64,000 bases of DNA from Luteolibacter sp. SL250 (GCF_026625605.1 NZ_CP113054.1:3100001-3164000), one strand, 5' to 3'; shown: positions 1 through 9,763, counted from the first letter of the stretch. Translations and numbers: made by a program. The notes: generated by a model not told the origin, from the letters alone.

Positions 1-36
1 GGTGAAGGAAGGAGCAGGGCTCCATCCGCACGCCCT

Positions 37-381
37 CTAGCGATTAAAATCCAGTTCCGCTTCCTTTTGCCGGATCGTGCGGGACACTTCATCCCGCCTG
101 CGCTCGGCGTCCCGCAGTTCATCCCGCGCATCCATCCACTTTGTCCGCGCCTCCGGGATCACCGCCGCATACTCCGGCTCCTCCGGGCGGCTTGCGTGCT
201 TCTCATAGGTGGCGACATCGTCTTTCAGACTGGTGATTCTCAGTTCCAAAGAAGCCACTTCCGCCTTTGCGAAGGCGATCTCCCGCTCGGCGGCGGCCCG
301 TTTTGCGGCAGCCTGCGGATCGCCACAGGAGGACAGGGCGAGCAGCAATAATCCGAGAGCGGTGGACCGGAGGAGGGTCAT
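37..381 (-). CDS. Small coiled-coil lipoprotein, function unknown
   Basis: The protein has 114 residues when started at the ATG at 381. A longer in-frame start at 456 exists, but 381 places a signal peptide at the N-terminus: a hydrophobic Leu-rich run followed by the lipobox LSSC, with Cys19 as the predicted lipidated residue. After the signal the chain is charged and Ala/Glu/Arg-rich with heptad-like spacing, so a membrane-anchored coiled coil is likely. No enzymatic motif is visible. It would face the periplasm. I do not recognise a named family. The neighbouring tRNA gives no functional clue. Confidence 0.6.
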   Translation of the reverse strand: MTLLRSTALGLLLLALSSCGDPQAAAKRAAAEREIAFAKAEVASLELRITSLKDDVATYEKHASRPEEPEYAAVIPEARTKWMDARDELRDAERRRDEVSRTIRQKEAELDFNR

Positions 382-628
382 CCACTGATCCCAAAGGTCG
401 GGCGTGGGAAAGTCCACAAGGATCAGACAAAAATACCCAGAAAGGAGGGTGGACATTGCGGCGAGCCGCTATGTCTGCTGCGCTCCCATTCCTGTCCACC
501 GGCGGCATTGGCGAGTCAGGAAGGAGCACCGATTGGGTATCGACTTCGCCTTTGCAGTAAATCCCATGCTGCTTCCCAATTTGGTCCAGATAATTGGTCC
601 TGCCCTTCTTTCATCTCCACGCAGGCAC

Positions 629-653
629 AAAAAAACCTCCTGAAAAGGAGGTT
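629..653 (-). terminator. Rho-independent terminator of tRNA-Pro
   Basis: On the minus strand a 7-bp perfect stem (AACCTCC/GGAGGTT) with a 6-nt loop is followed by a run of T. It lies just downstream of the tRNA 3' end. Confidence 0.85.
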
Positions 654-659
654 GTTAAG

Positions 660-736
660 TGGTCGGGGCGGCCAGATTCGAACTGACGACATCCTGCTCC
701 CAAAGCAGGCGCTCTACCAGGCTGAGCTACGCCCCG
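660..736 (-). tRNA. tRNA-Pro (anticodon UGG)
   Basis: This 77-nt cloverleaf on the minus strand has a CGGGGCG/CGCCCCG acceptor stem, the T-loop TTCGAAT and an encoded 3' CCA. The anticodon stem CCTGC/GCAGG closes a TTTGGGA loop, which gives anticodon TGG and reads proline CCN codons. It is followed by its own intrinsic terminator. Confidence 0.95.
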
Positions 737-881
737 CGACCGGGCGCGCACCGTTGCTGATTCGGGCAACCAGATCAAGAAATACTTACACAGATTTGAA
801 ATTTCTCTCCATCCCGCTTCCCGCCGTCGTTCTTTCGGTTGGATATCCCCCCGGCATCCATGGCAGAACGTCCCGGTACCG

Positions 882-1082
882 ATGAAGCCGACCGCCCTTT
901 CGCTGATGATCATCCTGTCATGCGGCTGCCTCCAGCTACCGCCATCGACCGGTGAAGGCATCCGCAAGCCTTTCCTGGATGCCGTTGCCCGGCCCCACCG
1001 GATCGAGGCCTACCAGCGGCAGGGCAAATCCCGTGCGGAGGCCGAACGCCTGGCCGAACGGGATGAAACGAGGACCAAATGA
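882..1082 (+). CDS. Putative small lipoprotein, hypothetical
   Basis: This is a 66-residue reading frame. Its N-terminus is hydrophobic and leads to a Cys-containing stretch (SCGC around residues 13-16) that could serve as a weak lipobox. The rest is charged and helix-prone, rich in Arg, Glu and Ala, and resembles short YHR/EA-type tails of exported bacterial peptides. No family is recognised. The coding case rests only on the signal-like start and the uninterrupted frame between the tRNA and the thiC leader, so it could be spurious. Confidence 0.4.
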   Translation: MKPTALSLMIILSCGCLQLPPSTGEGIRKPFLDAVARPHRIEAYQRQGKSRAEAERLAERDETRTK

Positions 1083-1159
1083 GGCTGACTGCCGTCCCTT
1101 CCTCCCCCTCCAGCGCTTTCTTGACACAAAGAACGGCATCCTCCAGCGTTTCCCCACAT

Positions 1160-1254
1160 ACGACAGGGGTGCTCCTCGATCATGGAGCCGAGATTTTCCG
1201 ATGCGCGGGATAGACCCTCCGAACCTGACGCGGGTCACGCCGCCGTAGGAAGTC
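1160..1254 (+). promoter_or_regulatory. TPP (thi-box) riboswitch upstream of thiC
   Basis: The sequence contains the hallmark TPP-aptamer elements in order: an AGGGGTGCTC segment near 1165, a variant CCGAGA in place of CTGAGA near 1188, and the segment ACCCTCCGAACCTGA at about 1214-1228 followed by GGGTCACGCCGCCGTAGGAAG. This matches the THI-element consensus closely. It sits about 120 bases ahead of thiC and is followed by a strong terminator hairpin, the classic arrangement for thiamine pyrophosphate repression. Confidence 0.93.
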
Positions 1255-1278
1255 GAGCCCATCCCTCTTCTCTCTTCC

Positions 1279-1312
1279 GGCCACGTTTTCCGCAAACGTG
1301 GCCATTTTCATT
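1279..1312 (+). terminator. Expression-platform terminator of the thiC TPP riboswitch
   Basis: A perfect 10-bp stem (GGCCACGTTT at 1279-1288, AAACGTGGCC at 1294-1303) encloses a 5-nt loop and is followed by a T-rich stretch. It lies between the TPP aptamer and thiC, so TPP binding would be expected to favour this hairpin and stop transcription before the gene. Confidence 0.85.
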
Positions 1313-1345
1313 TCCTACCGCCTCACAAGTCTTCCTGAAAACTGA

Positions 1346-3376
<2,031 letters not shown>

Positions 3377-3570
3377 TTCCTAACGGAGCGCGCCAGCAAC
3401 ATACAACGACAAACGTTGACCCACAAAACGATGCCTGTAGTCTTCACACAAAAAGGCACTATCCTACACGATCCGCAAAGGAAAATGCAGTGCGCCGCCA
3501 AAGCCTATCTTAGAACACCAGAAGACACCTGCCATCTAGTGGCAACCCGCAATAGAAAACTTTATCAATT

Positions 3571-4845
3571 GTGATTAAAGAGATTAGAATTCAGAACTTC
3601 AAAAGCATTCGCGACCTAAAGCTAAAACTAGGCCGAATCACCGTTATCATTGGAGAGAACGGTTGCGGAAAGAGCAACTTACTGGAGGGAATAGGATTCG
3701 CAAGCGCTTCAGTTGCAAAAAAATTAGACAATAGTTACCTCACTTCGCGCGGGATTAGGGACACCTCTTTTGAATGGGTATTGCCCGCATTTCCACAGGA
3801 CGACTCTTCTGATCCGCCAAAACCAAATGGTTCGATGCAATTTACAATTGCATATGGGGAAGGGAAAAAATGCGAACCTTTTTCTTTATCACCAAAGATA
3901 AACAAGGAGGATGGATCTTTTGAAGGTTGGATAACTAATTATTTTTCGAATGATTCAAATGCCGATAAATACAAAAAACGCTTCTTGGATCTAGGTGAGA
4001 AGGGGCAAATAAAGGCCAGAGAAGCCATTGACTCTCTGTTCGAGCTTCCAAGCTTTAAAACAGATTCCGATTTGATTGAGTTAAAGGATTCACTAAAGTC
4101 AGATCCGATCCATTTTATCGCAATACTGATGGGTGCGGTGGATGAAGTCGAGAAGCAAGAAGATCTACTGAAAGCCGAGTCACTTTCAGATTTCATCATA
4201 TTTGCGCCTGAAAACACGACATTAAGAACTCCGCCACCAGAAGGCGCCGCCCTACCATTAGGCCCTAAAGGCGAAGGACTATTTCGATTACTCCAAACAT
4301 TCTCTGATCCAAAGTTCGAAAATAGACTACAAGATTTGAAAGCCCGGCTACATTTATTTGGCTGGTTTGACGATTTTATTACTCCTGACGATTCATCTGT
4401 AAATCAGGCCAAACTTAAAATCCGAGATCGATGGATCGATCCCGAGCGGAAAACTTTCGACCAAAGGAGTGCAAACGAGGGTTTCTTGTATCTTCTTTTC
4501 TATTTTTCTGCAGTCATCAGCTGGAGAACACCAAAGTTTTTCGCATTCGACAATATCGACAACGCTCTCAACCCGCGCTTATGCACCGAGGCAATGAGAC
4601 AAATAATTCAACTTGCAGAAAAATATGATAAGCAGATAATCTGTACTACGCACAATCCCGCCATTCTAGACGGCTTGGACTTAACTGACTCAAATCAGCG
4701 CCTCTACACTATCAGACGGGACAGCGAAGGAAGAACAATAGCCCGAAGGGTTCAAGCACCCAAGAGAATAAACAATGTAAATCCAGTTAGACTATCCGAA
4801 GCCTTTGTTAGGGGCCTGATAGGCGGCCTTCCTGAACATTTTTAA
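3571..4845 (+). CDS. SMC/RecF-type AAA ATPase of an AT-rich defence-like cassette
   Basis: A 424-residue ATPase with a GTG start. It begins with the RecF/AAA_15-21 pattern IKEIRIQNFKSI and the Walker A GENGCGKS at residues 28-35. The signature-like SANEG segment lies near residue 300. The Walker B region reads FFAFDNID, so Asp327 is followed by Asn where the catalytic Glu is normal. A switch His lies in TTHNP near residue 361. Ten bases downstream starts a TOPRIM-like protein, and the pair resembles ATPase-plus-nuclease antiphage modules (OLD/Gabija-like, PARIS-like). Base composition is strikingly AT-rich against the GC-rich neighbours, which suggests horizontal transfer. The defence role is inference. 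Confidence 0.85.
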   Translation: MIKEIRIQNFKSIRDLKLKLGRITVIIGENGCGKSNLLEGIGFASASVAKKLDNSYLTSRGIRDTSFEWVLPAFPQDDSSDPPKPNGSMQFTIAYGEGKKCEPFSLSPKINKEDGSFEGWITNYFSNDSNADKYKKRFLDLGEKGQIKAREAIDSLFELPSFKTDSDLIELKDSLKSDPIHFIAILMGAVDEVEKQEDLLKAESLSDFIIFAPENTTLRTPPPEGAALPLGPKGEGLFRLLQTFSDPKFENRLQDLKARLHLFGWFDDFITPDDSSVNQAKLKIRDRWIDPERKTFDQRSANEGFLYLLFYFSAVISWRTPKFFAFDNIDNALNPRLCTEAMRQIIQLAEKYDKQIICTTHNPAILDGLDLTDSNQRLYTIRRDSEGRTIARRVQAPKRINNVNPVRLSEAFVRGLIGGLPEHF

Positions 4846-4855
4846 AAAATTTACC

Positions 4856-5545
4856 ATGCCCGATTTTGGCTTGATCTGCGAAGGCGTAACCGATCACGCA
4901 ATACTAACAAATGTTTTGGTCGGTTATTTCAAAAACCAAAGAGAACCCGACATCCATCAAGAAAGGCCCAATTTAGAATCAGACCCCCACGGAGGCTGGA
5001 CACTCGTAATCCAATACCTGAGACAAAAAGAATACCGGGAAGCATTTTCATACCACGACTATTTAATAATCCAGATAGATACAGATGTTTCCGAAGATCC
5101 AGGATTTGATGTGCCGAAACGCGATAAGAATGGAACATTGTCACCCGATCAGCTTATTCTCAAAGTCACTGAGAGACTGAAAAAGGAAATCGGCGCTGAG
5201 GATTGGGAAGCATACGGGGACAAGTTTATTTTCGCCATAGCTGTCGAGCAACTGGAATGCTGGCTGCTGCCACTTTGGTTTAACAATGCAAAAAGAAAGC
5301 AGATAGCCAACTGCACCGATCGAATTGGCGCTTGTCCAAATTTAAGAGATAGACTGGATGCTCGATCGCTTCGATGGATTAGCAAAAATGAAAAAGTCTA
5401 TTCGAGCTATGATTTCGCCTCAAAAGAATACACAAAATCCAAAGTATTACTTAAAACCGGAATTAACAGTCCAAGTCTTTCCTTTTTTATCAACGAGCTC
5501 AACAAAAGAAACATTACATTAAGAAATCTTGAGGACGATGATTAA
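4856..5545 (+). CDS. TOPRIM/DUF4276-like putative nuclease, partner of the upstream ATPase
   Basis: A 229-residue protein with three acidic clusters in the order expected of a TOPRIM or DUF4276-like fold: EGVTD with Glu9 and Asp13, IIQIDTD with Asp75 and Asp77, and VEQLECWLLP with Glu131 and Glu134. Such residues bind metal in OLD-type nucleases and in DUF4276/RloB-like relatives. It begins 10 bases after the ATPase and shares its AT-rich composition, so the two are almost certainly one transcriptional unit. The ATPase probably senses or regulates and this protein probably cuts nucleic acid. Exact family membership cannot be settled by eye, and nuclease activity is inferred. Confidence 0.75.
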   Translation: MPDFGLICEGVTDHAILTNVLVGYFKNQREPDIHQERPNLESDPHGGWTLVIQYLRQKEYREAFSYHDYLIIQIDTDVSEDPGFDVPKRDKNGTLSPDQLILKVTERLKKEIGAEDWEAYGDKFIFAIAVEQLECWLLPLWFNNAKRKQIANCTDRIGACPNLRDRLDARSLRWISKNEKVYSSYDFASKEYTKSKVLLKTGINSPSLSFFINELNKRNITLRNLEDDD

Positions 5546-5952
5546 TCCACGAGCGATTCTTGAACTTTAGTTCCGAGAATAACGGCGGGGTGGTGGGCGA
5601 GAGGCACGCCGACCGCCCTGGGAGATATTGGCAAATGTATTTGGCATTCGCAGCATTAAAGAGTGGCTCGGCATCCACCCTTGCTTGCTTCTAAATCGCC
5701 AATTCATAGTTCCTTTAGTAATAGATCTACGGAGGCGATCCAAGCAGCCGCCATCAATTAAAGGGGTCAGTCCCTGCATTGTAATACCTTGGCCGATATG
5801 TTGCCTATAGGCATTCAAGGCGGAGCCATTCTCTGAATCAATCAACGGCAAGAGATCTAAATCTTGTCCATTTCCTGATCCGCTGTTCGTTATCGTCTCT
5901 CCGCCATGAGACTGAGAGCATCGTTCCAACCGAATCACCATCAACCCACCAA
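5546..5952. other. Gene-free stretch after the AT-rich cassette
   Basis: Composition returns to GC-rich soon after the TOPRIM-like gene. No convincing reading frame is present. One minus-strand frame (5567-5944) lacks any recognisable motif and is Arg/Ser-rich in the manner of chance frames. A degraded copy of the GAGAGGC-ACGCCGA hairpin motif found at 7457 and 8852 lies near 5599. Confidence 0.5.
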
Positions 5953-6348
5953 ATGTTTATGATTCTCCATGTATACCAGCGCGGAACCCCGCTGTGGAGC
6001 GTGCCGGGGACGACTTTGTTTAGGAGGAGGGAGAGCGATGGAGAATATGTGCAAATTCAACGAGGAGCTGCCGGAGCCGGTGACGATTTAGAACAATACT
6101 CAGCGGTCTTCGACTTTGACCCTTTGCTCGAAAGGTGCGAGTCTGAGGCAGTTAAAAGCATTTCTCTTGCCATGAAAGCCAAGGCAAACGCGACCGCAGA
6201 CACCGGGGCACGGTTTCCGACGACTCCGGAAGAACGCGGAATCGCCGCAGCCAAGCCCATGAGTAAAGCCCTGCTCGAGGAGCACAGGCGCTGGAACATG
6301 CCCTTCATCACCTGGAAGAACGGCAAGGTGGTGAGCGTGAAGGTCTGA
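5953..6348 (+). CDS. Hypothetical protein, conserved-looking C-terminus, uncertain start
   Basis: The frame gives 131 residues. The last third looks like a genuine small-protein tail: a polar linker, then a helix with LLEEHRRW followed by MPFITWKNGKVVSV, a pattern of 'helix, then short beta hairpin ending in GKVV' seen in many short planctomycete and verrucomicrobial hypotheticals. The first half has no clear features, so the real start may be an internal Met (for example near residue 74) or the gene may be the truncated end of a longer one. It sits beside the acquired cassette. No function is assigned. Confidence 0.45.
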   Translation: MFMILHVYQRGTPLWSVPGTTLFRRRESDGEYVQIQRGAAGAGDDLEQYSAVFDFDPLLERCESEAVKSISLAMKAKANATADTGARFPTTPEERGIAAAKPMSKALLEEHRRWNMPFITWKNGKVVSVKV

Positions 6349-6500
6349 AAGCATTAAGAATGCCGCGCTGCTAAGCTCCTTTCAGAGCAAACGCTCGGCT
6401 GCCGGGTGCCTACCAGTAGCAAAGGATGTGATCGAACTGCGAACGATTTGGGGGTACGGGAAACGAAATGGAGTGGCGCACTCCGGTCTGCTTCATTAAC

Positions 6501-7334
6501 TCACTGCGCCTGCCCTGCCGCCATGATCTCCGGCTCGCTTGCCTTGCTCGGCAGGATCGGCTTCGGGCCGAAGCGGAGGTAGAGCAGGACGACGGCGGTG
6601 TAATAGACGATGCCGTAGGCGACGAAGGTGCCGATGCCGCCGGTGTGCGGGATGACGGGGAAGATGACGGAGGAGGAGTTGACCATCATCTGCAGGATCA
6701 GGACCGCGATGCCGCTCCTGGTGTGGTGGTAGACGAAGGAACACATGGCGGCGATGCCGAGCATGCTGACCAGCAGCGCCAAGGGCGGTAGGTCCGGGAA
6801 CACTCCGACATTGAGCAACACCATTGGCATCCACCAGAGGGTCCAGACGACGCCGACGATCTGGCTGCCGATGAACGGGGTGAAGCGGGCGGAGAGCTTG
6901 CGGATGGCGTAGCTGACCCAGACGATCTCACCGACGAAGGAGCCGACGAAGATCGTGACCGCCACGGCGGGCATGAGAATGACCGAGAGGTCCGGCCTGA
7001 GGATCGACAGCGAAGCCTGGGTGAAGGCTACCTTCCCCATCAGGGTGAGGGTGCACATGGAGGCGGCCCAGGTGAAGGCGAGCAGATACCACCAGGGGGA
7101 GATGCGCCACTTGAGCATGGGCCGCAGGAGGGCGAACACGCCGGAGAATCCACTGCCAATGAGCACGACCGTGCCCAACGTGGACCCGAGCAGGAGAAAT
7201 CTGCCATAGTAGTAGAGTTTGTGCGGGAGGATGCCCGAGTGGATGCAGCCGACAAACACGGCATTGACGACCAGCACGAGGCTGAGCGCGATCAACAGTT
7301 CATGGCTGCGCACGAAGCGGCGGAACAGATTCAT
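6501..7334 (-). CDS. CPBP-family-like integral membrane protein with degenerate active site
   Basis: This 277-residue membrane protein has about eight hydrophobic segments. It resembles the CPBP (CAAX protease/bacteriocin-processing, Abi) family in the layout of its C-terminal half. The first motif region reads GEIVWVSYAIRKL, where the family has EExxxR. The second reads VVWTLWWMP, where family members have a catalytic His after the Trp. A third position normally His appears as QMMVN. The catalytic Glu pair and His residues are therefore incomplete and proteolytic activity is doubtful. It stands alone on the minus strand. An alternative is an unrelated polytopic protein. Confidence 0.6.
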   Translation of the reverse strand: MNLFRRFVRSHELLIALSLVLVVNAVFVGCIHSGILPHKLYYYGRFLLLGSTLGTVVLIGSGFSGVFALLRPMLKWRISPWWYLLAFTWAASMCTLTLMGKVAFTQASLSILRPDLSVILMPAVAVTIFVGSFVGEIVWVSYAIRKLSARFTPFIGSQIVGVVWTLWWMPMVLLNVGVFPDLPPLALLVSMLGIAAMCSFVYHHTRSGIAVLILQMMVNSSSVIFPVIPHTGGIGTFVAYGIVYYTAVVLLYLRFGPKPILPSKASEPEIMAAGQAQ

Positions 7335-7456
7335 ACAAACTTCCGGGGGTGAAGTGCTGTGGGGGCGGTCCTGGATGGCGTCCAGGAAAGCGGCATCATT
7401 CTGGAGCGGAAATGACGCACGGTCGATTCATCCGTAGTACATGATCGCGTAGGTCC

Positions 7457-7478
7457 GGAGAGGCGCACGCCGATGCGC
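7457..7478. repeat. Short hairpin repeat, copy 1
   Basis: GGAGAGGCGCACGCCGATGC is followed by GC. It is repeated essentially identically at 8852-8874, and a degraded version lies near 5599. The core can fold as GCGCA/TGCGC around CGCCGA. Confidence 0.65.
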
Positions 7479-7504
7479 ACGAGATCCGCCTGTTGAAAGG
7501 ACAC

Positions 7505-7554
7505 GTGGCTGCGGCGTCCCGCCGCAGGCTGTGGCGATGGCGTCCCGCCGTCGC
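7505..7554 (-). repeat. Double-hairpin dispersed repeat, inverted diverged copy
   Basis: The reverse complement aligns over 50 bases with the near-identical copies at 9714-9763 and 13085-13134. Both stem-loops keep the loop core GTCCC (GGGAC on the other strand). Compensating stem changes are visible: GCGGC/GCCGC replaces GCTGC/GCAGC, which suggests that structure is conserved. Confidence 0.7.
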
Positions 7555-7686
7555 TCTGGAAGCCCTGGGATGGTACAATCGAGCTATGGCGACAATGCCT
7601 TGCTAGTCAATGTGATGGAAAAACGTAATATTATCCAGGGTCACCTCATTTTGGAAAGCTGCACCCGGAATTTGGTCAAGATTACA

Positions 7687-7801
7687 ACTGATTGCGCTGA
7701 TTTACTGATTCAGAATTGGATAATAGGGCTGCAATGTGAATGAGCGGCAATCGATTCTCTCTCTCTTCAAATCAGTAAATCAGTAAATCAGTGCAATCAG
7801 T
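7687..7801. repeat. Long imperfect inverted repeat with tandem AAATCAGT units
   Basis: The 24-base arm at 7687-7710 is the reverse complement of 7778-7801 at 23 of 24 positions, separated by 67 bases. The right arm overlaps three back-to-back AAATCAGT units (7769-7792). Similar AATCAGT-type intergenic repeats are common in environmental genomes; no function is known to me. Confidence 0.75.
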
Positions 7802-7891
7802 GGCAATCCAACGGCTTTCCTCCAAGCAGCGCTCGAAATGAGAATACATCCTCCTTTCCTTGAGGAATTGCGGTGGTACGCCACAATCACT

Positions 7892-7916
7892 GCCTGCGGC
7901 GAGACGCCGCAGCCAC
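7892..7916 (+). repeat. Half unit of the double-hairpin repeat
   Basis: The sequence CCTGCGGCGAGACGCCGCAG plus CCAC corresponds to the second hairpin and tail of the 50-base repeat, with loop GAGAC in place of GGGAC. It ends 12 bases beyond the 3' end of the next minus-strand gene. Confidence 0.6.
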
Positions 7917-7928
7917 TATGCCCCTCCT

Positions 7929-8762
7929 CTATTCATAGCGGACGGAAAGGCGCTCCACATGGAGTGAGCCGGAGCCGGTGATGGGCTCGATGCCGAAGGC
8001 CAGTCCGTTGAACCATTCCCCGCCGGTGATCTGCTTTTTCGCGCGGAGGAAATCGAGGGCGGCCTTGAAGTCGATGGTGCCTTCCGGGACTTCGGCGGCG
8101 TCTTCCGGGATGAACATGTGGTAGGGACCGTGCGGGGCGGACTGGGTGGCGACTTTCCATTTCCGCCCGGCGGGATCGGTGAAGATGCCGTGCTGCTCGC
8201 CGGCGTCGGCGAATTCGACGGCGGACTTCGCGGTGCGGAGGAAGAAGCCGACCTCGGCGACCTTTTCTTCCGTTCCGGGGGATTTGGTGAGGAAGAACTC
8301 GGTGAGGAGATTGAAGTCACCGATGGGCCGTGCGGTGGAGAAACGGAAGGTCTCCGTGAGGGTGGCGATGGCTTTCACCTGTCGGGAGGGGATGGCTTTT
8401 TCCGGGATGCCGCCATCGTAGCTGCCATAGGAGATGGCGTGGTAGCCATAGACGCCGGTCTCCTTTGGCGGGGTGAGCGGCCAGTGCCAGGAGATCCCCA
8501 CGTCCGCGGGAAAGGTCTCCGGGCGGACGGTGATCTCATCCTGGTAGTCGATGCCGTGCCGCAGCGCCTTCCCCGCTCCGAAGTCCGTGGACCACGGGGC
8601 GGCGTAGGCGATGAAGCTGCCTTGGGTGAAAAACTCCCGGTCCCCGAGGACACGCGTCCCCTGCTCCGCTGCAAAGGCGGCCTGGATCACGGTGAGCGAC
8701 GCGAAGGGGATGAAGATGAGGCGGCGGAGAAGGAAATTGGAACGGGAAGAGGGCGGCATCAT
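7929..8762 (-). CDS. Secreted GH12-like / concanavalin-fold protein
   Basis: The 277-residue product starts with basic residues and a hydrophobic stretch ending in AAFAA, a good Sec signal peptide cleaved near residue 31. The mature part is beta-rich and aromatic, with alternating strands. The C-terminal segment (WFNGLAFGIEPITGSGSLHVE...) recalls the glycoside hydrolase family 12 beta-sandwich, where the acid/base Glu sits in a similar FGIE context. The usual GH12 nucleophile motif is less clear (VAEVGFFLR is a candidate). It may degrade polysaccharide outside the cell or be a catalytically dead relative. The family call is tentative. Confidence 0.55.
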   Translation of the reverse strand: MMPPSSRSNFLLRRLIFIPFASLTVIQAAFAAEQGTRVLGDREFFTQGSFIAYAAPWSTDFGAGKALRHGIDYQDEITVRPETFPADVGISWHWPLTPPKETGVYGYHAISYGSYDGGIPEKAIPSRQVKAIATLTETFRFSTARPIGDFNLLTEFFLTKSPGTEEKVAEVGFFLRTAKSAVEFADAGEQHGIFTDPAGRKWKVATQSAPHGPYHMFIPEDAAEVPEGTIDFKAALDFLRAKKQITGGEWFNGLAFGIEPITGSGSLHVERLSVRYE

Positions 8763-8851
8763 AGGGAGGGCGTTATCTTTCCGATATGGTCACCAGAACC
8801 GAGGAGATTCCAACCACAATGGGTGCGATGACCGGACAGGATACAACCTAT

Positions 8852-8874
8852 GGAGAGGCGCACGCCGATGCGCC
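8852..8874. repeat. Short hairpin repeat, copy 2
   Basis: This copy is identical over 22 bases to the one at 7457. The inverted GGCGCA/TGCGCC arms are complete here. It lies 16 bases beyond the 3' end of the minus-strand PEP-CTERM gene. Confidence 0.65.
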
Positions 8875-8889
8875 CCTTCCCCTGCCCCA

Positions 8890-9619
8890 TCATGCCCGCC
8901 TGCGGCGGCGGAGCGCGAAAACGGCGAGTCCCGCGGCGAGGGATGCGGCGGTCGCCGGTTCCGGGACAGCGGTGGCATTCAGGGCCACATCCTTGATGCG
9001 GGCACTGGCGCCGTTGTCGTTGGAATTGTCTCCGGCAAAGATGCGGACAGTGACCGTGCCGGTTACATTCTGATAGGCGGAGAGATCGGCGTTGTAGGTG
9101 CCGGTAGGGGTGTAGCTGGAGGTGTTGCCCGGGATGGTCGCTCCACTGGTAACCGGCAGATCCGCGAACGCTGCGGTGCCTATCTGGATCTGGGCAGCGA
9201 AGGCCGTGGTGGAGGCCGAGGAGGTCAGGTTGGTGCCGCCGTACTGGAAAGTCAGCGATCCGAGGTTGTAGCCGCTGGTGAGCGTGACACTGAAGGTGTG
9301 GTAGCGCTCCCCCGTGAAGATGTCAGCGATGCCCGGGGTATAGCTGCCCTGGATGTAGGCGGTGTTCGTCGCATCCGAAATGGAGATCGAGGTGGGGGGT
9401 CTTTGAACTTGTGCCTGCAGGCGTGAAAAGCGACGCCTCGACACCCGGCTGGGCAGCGGCAATGTTGGCCGCGGTGGCGTTATGCTTGTTCGGGTTCGTG
9501 ACGGAGGCGGAACTGAAATCGTAGCCTGCGATCACGACTGCGGCAGCGTGGTCCGTGACGGCGAAAAATGCCACGGATGCGAGTCCTGCCATCAGCGGCA
9601 TGGGGGAATGAAATTTCAT
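8890..9619 (-). pseudogene. PEP-CTERM exported protein, broken by a frameshift at a G6/C6 run
   Basis: The N-terminal frame starts at 9619 with a signal peptide (MKFHSP... to DHAAAVV). The C-terminal frame ends at 8890 with a VPEP motif, a hydrophobic helix and the tail RRRRRA, the PEP-CTERM sorting signal. The two parts lie in different frames that overlap around 9390-9400. There the plus strand has six G at 9394-9399; five would restore one continuous protein of about 240 residues. The secreted middle region is Thr/Ser-rich and beta-like. This is a recent pseudogene, a phase-variable tract or a sequencing error. An exosortase would be needed to process the intact protein; none is in the window. 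Confidence 0.8.
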
Positions 9620-9713
9620 CGCCGCGAAGGTAGGATTGAAGGCCTGCCTGTCAAGGGTCGGGGGCCAACGCGCTCTGCGGTGCGATGGTTGATTACCGGC
9701 GATGTCGCTTCAG

Positions 9714-9763
9714 ACATCGGCGGGACGCCGATGCCACGGCCTGCTGCGGGACGCAGCAGCCAC
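9714..9763 (+). repeat. Double-hairpin dispersed repeat, copy A
   Basis: This 50-base unit differs from the copy at 13085-13134 at one position. It contains two 7-bp stem-loops, CATCGGC/GCCGATG and CTGCTGC/GCAGCAG, each closing the same loop GGGAC. It is located 27 bases past the 3' end of the minus-strand ABC permease gene, as is typical of REP/BIME-like elements. Confidence 0.85.

Larger units (their letters stand above)
7335..7928. other. Gene-free, repeat-rich intergenic region
   Basis: No plausible gene is present. The stretch holds one short hairpin repeat (7457-7478), a full double-hairpin repeat in inverted orientation (7505-7554), a half unit (7892-7916), and a long inverted repeat with short tandem units (7687-7801). 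The middle is locally AT-rich. Confidence 0.7.

Noticed and set aside
3377..3570. Possible promoter for the AT-rich cassette (TTGACC near 3416)
   Set aside because: No matching -10 element at a suitable distance, so no promoter could be supported.
5567..5944. 125-codon minus-strand frame after the AT-rich cassette
   Set aside because: No motif, no ribosome-binding site, composition Arg/Ser/Gly-rich. It could be decayed DNA at the cassette border.
7691..7801. Possible CRISPR-like array because of repeated AATCAGT units
   Set aside because: Units are 8 bases, directly adjacent and without spacers; no cas genes are present.
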